Source: a virus
Reading direction: 5' to 3' (one strand)
DNA: 23,767 nt
Virus record (IMG/VR): IMGVR_UViG_3300023174_000632
Coordinates: 1 to 23,767 of that record
The notes beneath the pieces were generated by a model. It was not told the DNA's origin, did no database searches, and saw only the letters and a list, made by a program, of their open reading frames with translations. Below are positions 18,233-23,767 of the stretch, piece after piece. The stretch's first letter is position 1, and each line of letters opens with the position of its first letter. The position numbers were made by a program, and so were the translations under genes.

Positions 18233-19831
18233 TTAAGCTTTTACTTTCTTTTGAATCTTAAGAACTAAATTCGTAAGAGTTGTAATCAAAGCTTTTAGAC
18301 TTGCTACAGTCTTTGCTAATTCAGTCACAGCAGCAAGTGCTTGTGATGCTGAATCGGTTACTGTTGCAGAAGTGGTTACTTTAACCTGTCCTGCTGTTGG
18401 AAGATCAGATCCACCAGTAGCAGAAACTGTTACTGAACCAGCACTTAGTGGCATGAAAACTTTATAAGTTTTTACACCATTGGCATCTGTTGTAACAGCA
18501 GTTGCTGTAATAGTATCACTTGATCCGCCAAAGGAATAACTTGTAGTAATTCCACCGCTAGCAAGTAGGTTAGCATATGTCTTTCCAGACAATACTGCGC
18601 CAGTTGCATCAACTGGAGTAAGTGTAATAGTTGCTTGTTCTCCTGCTGCATAGTTTGCTTTATCAAAAGACAACTTAACAGAAGCAACGGAAGCCTCTAC
18701 ACGAACTGTTACTGTATCTGCAGAAACTGTGCCACTTTTTACAACTAAACCTGCTGAACCAGTTTTAACACCAGTTAGAGGAAATAGTGCTTCACCATTA
18801 ACAATAGAAGCGCTTGTTGCAGAGTTGCTAATTACTGTCAAATCACTTGAAGTAGCAGTTAATGTTCCTGCACCTACAACTACTCCAGCAGCGTCATACG
18901 CCACTGCAGAAATTGCGTCTGCATTTGAACCAACTGCAACTGTTGGCTTCTTTACAGTTGTAACAATCTTGGCAATATCGCCATAGAATGTTACCTTCTC
19001 TGTTGCTAGTAGTACTCCAGATTGTGAAGTAAGTGTAATTGTTCCTACACCAGATGTTCCATCAGAGAATACTCCAATATAGTTTCCTGCAGGTACAACT
19101 AATGATCTACCTAGGCCACTAATTGTTGCATGATTTGTACCATATCCTAACATACCAGCTCCTGAGATTGTTGCGGTAATAGATTCTGAAGCAGAACCAT
19201 TAGCAGCATTCTTTTGAGTTAAAACAATTACTGCTGCAGCATCAGATGAAACTGCCTTTGAAGCATATACTATAGCATCTGTAGTTGCTGAGATTGTCTC
19301 ACCAGCATTAATAAAAGATGTTGTATATGCAGAAGAGGCCTTAAGATCTGGTGCAGTTACTGTAACTGTCCAAGTTAGGGCTGGAGATGTTACTGAACCT
19401 GAAGCACTTGTCAATGTAGGAATAAATCTAATTACATATGATCCAGGTACACTAGGTACATAAAATGATGATGTTAGCTTTGCAGTAACATAACCACTCG
19501 TATTTGTTGCTGGAGAAACTGCTGCTGTCTTTGTATCTGCTGATAGTGCCACTGTTGCGCTAGATGTTTCTGTAACGGCAAACTGTGGAACGCTAGTAGT
19601 AGATGGTGCAGACAATACTGCAGATATTACCGAAACGGTATCTCCAACACTTGTTCCTAAAAATGATACTGATACTACTGCTGTTGCAGTCTCACCAGGA
19701 TTAATTGTATCTGCTACTGCATCAATGGTGACAACGTCAGCATATACAGTAGCATGTGTCGGCAGGGCCGACAATGTGCCAAAAGTTAGGGCTGCAGCCA
19801 AAACTGTGGCGATTTTTTTAAATGAACTCAT
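18233..19831 (-). CDS. large secreted Ig-like / S-layer-like protein
   Basis: 532 residues: a Sec signal peptide (MSSFKKIATVLAAALTFGTL, cleavage probably after THA near 28), then Ala/Ser/Thr/Val-rich beta sequence in several repeated Ig-like blocks (for example NPGETATAVVSVSF, NAGETISATTD, AAGEQATITLTPVDATG). It ends in a helical region (TELAKTVASLKALITTL) and a KIQKKVKA tail. Resembles actinobacterial surface-layer proteins, so it may be displayed on or anchored to the infected cell, or be a virion fibre. Ribosome site GGAGGAG, 5' hairpin upstream. Single-gene unit with own terminator. Composition differs from neighbours (Ala-rich), which fits acquisition from a host. Confidence 0.75.
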   Translation of the reverse strand: MSSFKKIATVLAAALTFGTLSALPTHATVYADVVTIDAVADTINPGETATAVVSVSFLGTSVGDTVSVISAVLSAPSTTSVPQFAVTETSSATVALSADTKTAAVSPATNTSGYVTAKLTSSFYVPSVPGSYVIRFIPTLTSASGSVTSPALTWTVTVTAPDLKASSAYTTSFINAGETISATTDAIVYASKAVSSDAAAVIVLTQKNAANGSASESITATISGAGMLGYGTNHATISGLGRSLVVPAGNYIGVFSDGTSGVGTITLTSQSGVLLATEKVTFYGDIAKIVTTVKKPTVAVGSNADAISAVAYDAAGVVVGAGTLTATSSDLTVISNSATSASIVNGEALFPLTGVKTGSAGLVVKSGTVSADTVTVRVEASVASVKLSFDKANYAAGEQATITLTPVDATGAVLSGKTYANLLASGGITTSYSFGGSSDTITATAVTTDANGVKTYKVFMPLSAGSVTVSATGGSDLPTAGQVKVTTSATVTDSASQALAAVTELAKTVASLKALITTLTNLVLKIQKKVKA

Positions 19832-19850
19832 TTATTTTTTCTCCTCCGTA

Positions 19851-19871
19851 TCCACTCCTTTTCGGTGTGGA
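19851..19871 (-). promoter_or_regulatory. 5'-UTR hairpin of the S-layer-like gene
   Basis: TCCACTCC (19851-19858) pairs with GGTGTGGA (19864-19871), just before the GGAGGAG site. Could stabilise the mRNA or control initiation. A weak TAAAAT -10 lies further upstream. Confidence 0.45.
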
Positions 19872-19927
19872 AATCTATTTTATATCTTATTTGTATAGAC
19901 ACTTAATTATGTAAAATGTTGTATTGG

Positions 19928-20104
19928 TTAAGCATCCCATAGTTTTATATGAAAACTACATGGATCCCCGCCATCTTCCCATTCTTCCATTTCTTCATCA
20001 GATAATGGTGGACCTTCATGAGTATCACAAAATACTTCTGACACCCAATTCTTTTCACGACCATATTCATACCAAGATTGTACATCTAAAAATTCTATAG
20101 CCAT
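19928..20104 (-). CDS. 58-aa acidic hypothetical protein
   Basis: MAIEFLDVQSWYEYGREKNW, then an acidic stretch and a DPCSFHIKLWDA end. Start overlaps the thioredoxin stop, so expression is coupled to it. No family recognised. Confidence 0.7.
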   Translation of the reverse strand: MAIEFLDVQSWYEYGREKNWVSEVFCDTHEGPPLSDEEMEEWEDGGDPCSFHIKLWDA

Positions 20105-20397
20105 CCTTCAAGCTCCTGCACCATTTTGTGTTTAGGTTGTGCACCAATAATATTTTTTACTGGTATTCCATTTTCAAAAACAACAACGGCTGGAATTGAA
20201 GATATATTGTATTTACTAGCCAATTCTGGATAGTCATCAATATTTACTTTTCCAATTTCTATACTGTACTCTGATGATATTTCGTCTAAAATTGGTGCAA
20301 GCCTTTTACAAGGACCACACCACTCTGCCCAAAAATCAACAATCATGATGTTTTTACTGGCAACCTCTTGGTTAAAAGATTCTTCAGTAAGTATCAT
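20095..20397 (-). CDS. thioredoxin
   Basis: A 100-residue thioredoxin that reduces disulfides in the cytoplasm: WCGPC active site at 26-30, cis-Pro at 69 in SSIPAVVVF, a full compact fold with no signal peptide. The start ATG 20397 overlaps the preceding TGA (ATGA) with GGAG 6 bp upstream; a longer in-frame start lies inside the upstream gene and is rejected. Phages use thioredoxins for ribonucleotide reduction or as polymerase factors; no such partner is in view. Confidence 0.9.
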   Translation of the reverse strand: MILTEESFNQEVASKNIMIVDFWAEWCGPCKRLAPILDEISSEYSIEIGKVNIDDYPELASKYNISSIPAVVVFENGIPVKNIIGAQPKHKMVQELEGWL

Positions 20398-20864
20398 TTT
20401 TTCTCCATATGAGTTGGCCAGTAATAACTGCAAGATTCACAGCAAGTATACCCTAATTCACGATAGTCTGCAAAGTCGGAATAGAAATAATACTTATCTG
20501 GATCTTTTTCAAACAACCTGCCCTTGTGACTATAATGAAGCTTATCATTTCCTAGCCACCAAGGGGAGTCTGTTTCTAAAAGCATAAAGTTTTCTTGGTA
20601 AATTTCATCAAATTTTTCTCTTGTGCTATTCTTGTATCCACGAAGTATGATTTCTTTGATAATTGCTTCATTGTACATAAATAACCAGTCTTCATGACCA
20701 TCCCACATTTTTACTGCTGGATGATTTTTCCATGCACCTGAACTATAAAGTCCAACTAAAGACTTTAATATTTGTAAATTTTCTACGCTTTGTTTAATAA
20801 GACGTTTGCGATCTAAATGTTTTGCTGTCTTACTAAAATCCGCCTCTGGTAAAAATGTTTGCAT
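20394..20864 (-). CDS. MQTFLP-type conserved actinobacterial protein (possible pyrimidine-dimer glycosylase relative)
   Basis: 156 residues. MQTFLPEADFSKTAKHLDRKRLIKQ and NHPAVKMWDGHEDWLFMYNEA match a conserved actinobacterial family usually annotated as hypothetical or as related to pyrimidine-dimer DNA glycosylases. A C-terminal CCESC is added. The ATG at 20864 lies 7 bp after TAGAAT; an ATG at 20900 would be inside the -35, so it is rejected. ATGA overlap with thioredoxin. Confidence 0.65.
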   Translation of the reverse strand: MQTFLPEADFSKTAKHLDRKRLIKQSVENLQILKSLVGLYSSGAWKNHPAVKMWDGHEDWLFMYNEAIIKEIILRGYKNSTREKFDEIYQENFMLLETDSPWWLGNDKLHYSHKGRLFEKDPDKYYFYSDFADYRELGYTCCESCSYYWPTHMEKK

Positions 20865-20871
20865 AATACCC

Positions 20872-20900
20872 ATTCTACTAAATATAGTCGAGTAGGTCAA
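20872..20900 (-). promoter_or_regulatory. leaderless sigma-A promoter
   Basis: TTGACC (20900-20895), 17 bp, TAGAAT (20877-20872), then 7 bp to ATG. Confidence 0.7.
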
Positions 20901-20918
20901 CCCCTACCCCAACTTTAA

Positions 20919-21131
20919 TTACTCTGGCTTATCCTTTAGTTCTTCTGCTGCTTGATTGAATTTATTCATAAAAGTTTGAATTACAAAAAATGTAGTTTCG
21001 CCAGCATTTTTCATTAATGCCTCAGAAGACATTTCATTTTTTTCTTCTTCAGGCATAGCGTTGTACCATTTTTGATATAATTCAGAAGAAACTTCTTTAA
21101 CTATTTCTTCCAATACAGTTAAATTAGACAT
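20919..21131 (-). CDS. 70-aa hypothetical helical protein
   Basis: MSNLTVLEEIVKEVSSELYQKWYNA, acidic helices. Start directly after the subtilase stop (TAAATG). Possibly an inhibitor or partner of the protease next to it, on position alone. Confidence 0.65.
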   Translation of the reverse strand: MSNLTVLEEIVKEVSSELYQKWYNAMPEEEKNEMSSEALMKNAGETTFFVIQTFMNKFNQAAEELKDKPE

Positions 21132-22151
21132 TTATTTTTTATTCCAATCTGCTCGAATACTATTAAATTCAGATTGATACTCTGTTTCTATAAAATCAAT
21201 CTCATTTTTTTGATCCTGTAAAGCAATTGCGGCATTTAAATCAATTAATTTTCCAAATTGACCTTTAGATCCATAAATTTGTTTAGAAGTTTTTGAAAAT
21301 AAATCAATTAATTGTTGTTGAGAATAATTTGGATATTTAGACTTTAAAACAGCCCAAGCGGTTGCTGCCACTTGAACTGAAATTGAAGAACCTCCAACAC
21401 TTTTTGTATATCCGCCTGGAACTGAAACTCTCATGTTTCCCAAAGCATAGAAATCTAAATTGTTTTTATCAAAATTGCTATTTGAAGATATTTTGTCGTA
21501 TTGATCGGACCATCCCACAGAAATAGATTCTTGAATACATGCTGGCCAATCCAGTCTTGCGTGATCTCCAGCATTGCCTGCTGGGAAAAATGTAGCAACT
21601 CCAGCATTAGCCAAAGATACTAATATATTTTTAGTATCGGGAGTTGAAGGACAATACTCTGTTCCAACTGGACCTAGGTTATGATGACCTTGAGACATTG
21701 CAATAGATTTAATATTATATTTATCTTTATTTGCTAATACCCAAGACAACGCATTATTTACAGTAACCTCACTTGCCGATTGTCTTTGACCATAAGCTGT
21801 ATTTCCAATTATTCTAATAAACACTATTTTTACATTTGGATCTGTATTTACAACAACAGATGAAACTCCAGTTCCGTGATCAAAACCTCTGCCATTATTC
21901 AACATAGAAATTGGAAGAGTTGCTGCCCCTGGTCCATCCATAAAATTTGTTCCATTTGGACAGGAGTTCCATTCTAAAATACAAACTTCGTAAGCAATTC
22001 TATCTTTAAAAATTGGCAATGAAGTGTCCAAAGCTGTATCTAAAATAGCTACTACAGGAGATTGACTTGCTTGCGCTATAGGTGCCACTTGAATTAAAGT
22101 GGAAACAGAGAATATTATGGTAACTACCGCTCTTATTGATTTTTTATTCAT
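21132..22151 (-). CDS. secreted subtilisin-like serine protease (S8)
   Basis: 339 residues with a Sec signal peptide (about 1-29, ending AQAS). Catalytic triad: Asp38 (VAILD), His92 (GFDHGTG), Ser256 (GGSSIS), with oxyanion Asn193 (FFPAGNAGD). No obvious propeptide between signal and Asp, so maturation may differ from classical subtilases. Would act outside the cytoplasm on cell-surface or virion proteins. Start ATG lies 7 bp after TAAAAT. Confidence 0.85.
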   Translation of the reverse strand: MNKKSIRAVVTIIFSVSTLIQVAPIAQASQSPVVAILDTALDTSLPIFKDRIAYEVCILEWNSCPNGTNFMDGPGAATLPISMLNNGRGFDHGTGVSSVVVNTDPNVKIVFIRIIGNTAYGQRQSASEVTVNNALSWVLANKDKYNIKSIAMSQGHHNLGPVGTEYCPSTPDTKNILVSLANAGVATFFPAGNAGDHARLDWPACIQESISVGWSDQYDKISSNSNFDKNNLDFYALGNMRVSVPGGYTKSVGGSSISVQVAATAWAVLKSKYPNYSQQQLIDLFSKTSKQIYGSKGQFGKLIDLNAAIALQDQKNEIDFIETEYQSEFNSIRADWNKK

Positions 22152-22158
22152 AACCCTT

Positions 22159-22188
22159 ATTTTACTAAATATGGGTGAGTTTTGTCAA
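22159..22188 (-). promoter_or_regulatory. leaderless sigma-A promoter of the subtilase
   Basis: TTGACA (22188-22183), 18 bp, TAAAAT (22164-22159), 7 bp to ATG. The -35 overlaps the stop of the upstream gene. Confidence 0.75.
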
Positions 22189-22355
22189 CGGTTTCCGTCA
22201 AGTTTTCTTTGATACCATTTTCCAGCGTCTAACTCTGGTTTTTGCAGATTATTCATATCTAATAATAACTGAACCACTGCATTTAAAGATTCAATTTGAA
22301 ATTCAAGTCTAAGCAATTGCATTTCAATTAATCTGAGTCTTTCTGATTTTCTCAT
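22185..22355 (-). CDS. 56-aa coiled-coil mini protein
   Basis: MRKSERLRLIEMQLLRLEFQ, a heptad-like coiled coil, then a basic end. ATGA overlap with the gene before it. No family recognised. Confidence 0.65.
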   Translation of the reverse strand: MRKSERLRLIEMQLLRLEFQIESLNAVVQLLLDMNNLQKPELDAGKWYQRKLDGNR

Positions 22356-22564
22356 TTTTCTATCCTATCTACTGGGGTTGGAGCCGTCGCTAGACTGCCA
22401 CAATTTATGCATTCCATATCGAGAAAATATGTTGCAATTTCAAAATCTTCAAAAACAACCTTAAGATTCCAAATATTACATCCACATGGACAAACGTGTG
22501 TAGGCGTACCTCTTAAATCCATTGCATGGTTATAATTTTGTGGCCTAAGGTCATTTATATCCAT
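22352..22564 (-). CDS. 70-aa zinc-ribbon protein
   Basis: CPCGC at 25-29 and CINC near 52-55 form a Cys4 ribbon. MDINDLRPQNYNHAMDLRGT opening. Short leader from a TTTACA-17-TATAAT promoter inside the upstream gene. Confidence 0.7.
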   Translation of the reverse strand: MDINDLRPQNYNHAMDLRGTPTHVCPCGCNIWNLKVVFEDFEIATYFLDMECINCGSLATAPTPVDRIEK

Positions 22565-22573
22565 ATTAGTTTA

Positions 22574-22602
22574 ATTATACTCTAGACTTCAATTATTGTA
22601 AA
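22574..22602 (-). promoter_or_regulatory. sigma-A promoter, near-leaderless
   Basis: TTTACA (22602-22597), 17 bp, TATAAT (22579-22574), 9 bp to ATG. The -35 is inside the end of the Ntn hydrolase gene. Confidence 0.7.
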
Positions 22603-23151
22603 GGGTGGCCTAACTGTCATGTTAAACTTAGAAGCCGCTTCTAGAGCCATTCTGACCCGTTTACGAGGGGTTTTAATGTTTGCTGTAGAAAATAAAGATC
22701 CTAGGGCAAGGTCCTGTCCCGCACCTTCAGCCATATACTGAATATCTGCTTCTCCTATATGAAAATCTGTATCCATAGTAAATATTCTTCCAGAGCCTTG
22801 AACTGTTATTATAAATACCCCACCCTCATCACCATCTTCAGTAGAACCAGGAGTTTGATTTCCATATCCATGTTCTTTAAAAGCTTCCTTGACTGACTCA
22901 ATAAATTTAGTTCTCATAAATTTATCTAAATTTCTATATCCAGAAGTTGGTTTATAAATTGGTGGTGTCCAGTTATATTGTAAGATTTGGCCCATCCTAA
23001 AACTATCTACAAATCCTATTCCAAATTGACCCACTTTAAATACTTTAGGGTCTGTTCTTGAAAATATTAATCCAGATTTATCATCTGATGCTGCAGAGTC
23101 TCCTCCTAAGAGGACTTTATTATCATGGATTAGGGCGACTATACAGGTCAT
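22582..23151 (-). CDS. proteasome-like Ntn hydrolase
   Basis: 189 residues with the proteasome-beta/HslV fold signature: Thr2 directly after the initiator Met, GGDSA with Asp18 in the place of Asp17 of proteasomes, and a DPKVF lysine (Lys36). The opening MTCIVALIHDNKVLLGGDSA is typical of a small family on actinobacterial and phage genomes. Probably a peptidase or amidase activated by Met removal. Not linked to an ATPase here. Leaderless start. Confidence 0.75.
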   Translation of the reverse strand: MTCIVALIHDNKVLLGGDSAASDDKSGLIFSRTDPKVFKVGQFGIGFVDSFRMGQILQYNWTPPIYKPTSGYRNLDKFMRTKFIESVKEAFKEHGYGNQTPGSTEDGDEGGVFIITVQGSGRIFTMDTDFHIGEADIQYMAEGAGQDLALGSLFSTANIKTPRKRVRMALEAASKFNMTVRPPFTIIEV

Positions 23152-23157
23152 ATCCCT

Positions 23158-23186
23158 AGTATACTAAATTTAAAATTCTGTGTCCA
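23158..23186 (-). promoter_or_regulatory. leaderless sigma-A promoter of the Ntn hydrolase
   Basis: TGGACA (23186-23181), 17 bp, TATACT (23163-23158), 6 bp to ATG. Confidence 0.7.
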
Positions 23187-23487
23187 AAGATGCGGATATT
23201 TCAAGGTGGGACAGTTCAGATAGAGCGTTTTCAAGCTCAGATTTAACAGAAATTAATTCTTGAATTGCCTCATAGTATTTATCTTTCCATTCTATAAGAT
23301 CACGCTCAAGCCTATATAATTCTATTTTCAAATCTTTGACTTCTAATTTAAGAAGGTCCTGCTCACGCTCTTTTTGTCTATTTTTTTCTTTTTTACTCTC
23401 GTGTATACCAGCAATTATAGCCGTTCCCATGCCGCTCAATACTGCGGCAGCAATGGCAATAGTTATAGAGGTCAGATCTAGATTCAT
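23170..23487 (-). CDS. 105-aa membrane-anchored coiled-coil protein
   Basis: N-terminal membrane segment (about 7-28, ITIAAAVLSGMGTAIIAGI), then a long charged coiled coil (about 33-95). Layout resembles holin- or spanin-like lysis accessory proteins, but the evidence is structural only. A TATAAT lies 9 bp before the start. Confidence 0.65.
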   Translation of the reverse strand: MNLDLTSITIAIAAAVLSGMGTAIIAGIHESKKEKNRQKEREQDLLKLEVKDLKIELYRLERDLIEWKDKYYEAIQELISVKSELENALSELSHLEISASLDTEF

Positions 23488-23516
23488 TATACATTAATTA
23501 TACCCTATAATTGATG

Positions 23517-23753
23517 CTAAACAAATAATTCTGATGCTGATATTTCTTGACCTTCATATCTTTTTTTAAGAATATAATCTCTTACAGATTCAGATCCTTG
23601 TTGTCTACCAGCTAATATGACTACCCACCTTGGTTCATACTTTAAAGATATACATGTTTCGCACATCAATAGATTAATTGGAAACAAATTAGATCTTTTT
23701 AGATTTAGCTTATGTTTATTTTTACTACAAGAGTAACATAGAACTTTATTCAT
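23517..23753 (-). CDS. 78-aa zinc-ribbon protein
   Basis: CYSC at 6-9 and CETC near 31-34, then a helical C terminus. GAGGAAG ribosome site 7-8 bp upstream. Similar in design to the 15653 gene. Confidence 0.7.
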   Translation of the reverse strand: MNKVLCYSCSKNKHKLNLKRSNLFPINLLMCETCISLKYEPRWVVILAGRQQGSESVRDYILKKRYEGQEISASELFV

Positions 23754-23767
23754 TAATTTTCTTCCTC

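Noticed and set aside
18729-18986. Rightward 85-codon frame inside the S-layer-like gene
   Set aside because: Antisense shadow of a long, well-supported gene with repetitive Ala/Thr/Val codons.

Overview
The window looks like part of the genome of an AT-rich bacteriophage of an actinobacterium, plausibly a low-GC freshwater lineage; a phage-like plasmid is not excluded. The evidence is three-fold. First, gene packing is very tight: about 60 mostly tiny genes, many joined by ATGA or TAATG overlaps. Second, the recognisable families are phage-like: a lytic-transglycosylase fold protein, HNH and endonuclease VII type nucleases, DUF932, an Api92/YubB-like protein, a GP88-like protein, thioredoxin and a minimal Lsr2-type DNA-binding domain. 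Third, there are twelve copies of a promoter type known from actinobacteria (RecA-NDp, read by the PafBC activator). No capsid, tail or terminase gene is visible.

Layout. 1-2260: a glycosyltransferase (-), then a divergent cassette (+) with a membrane-anchored lysozyme-like protein and two small genes, ending in a candidate small RNA with its own promoter and terminator (2164-2258). 2260-4020: sparse DNA with two HNH-type nuclease genes (-), a pair of 22-bp near-palindromic direct repeats around the first, and a structured stretch that may be an RNA. 4020-15100: a (+) block of about 35 mostly small genes in short operons. Most operons here have a TGTCRG-type box 8 bp before a TAnnnT -10, followed by a near-invariant ribosome-binding motif AACGAAAGG. 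Intergenic DnaA boxes cluster at 4959-5032 and 9096-9127. At 12799-12930 lies a candidate small RNA whose unpaired segment is complementary to the shared ribosome-binding motif. 15100-15650: non-coding DNA with inverted repeats, a duplicated module and possibly a micro-ORF transcript. 15650-23760: a (-) block with many mini zinc-ribbon proteins, a large secreted S-layer/Ig-like protein, thioredoxin, a nuclease-like protein, a secreted subtilase and a proteasome-like Ntn hydrolase. This block uses ordinary sigma-A promoters, several of which give leaderless transcripts.

How it may work together (inference). The rightward 4-15 kb block appears to be under the host DNA-damage activator PafBC, so phage gene expression could respond to single-stranded DNA or damage. 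Its transcripts begin close to the shared AACGAAAGG motif. One RNA made at the end of the main part of that block could pair with this motif in all of them. That would be a transcriptional regulon and a translational regulon built on one repeated cassette. The leftward block encodes cell-surface and protease functions and is controlled separately.
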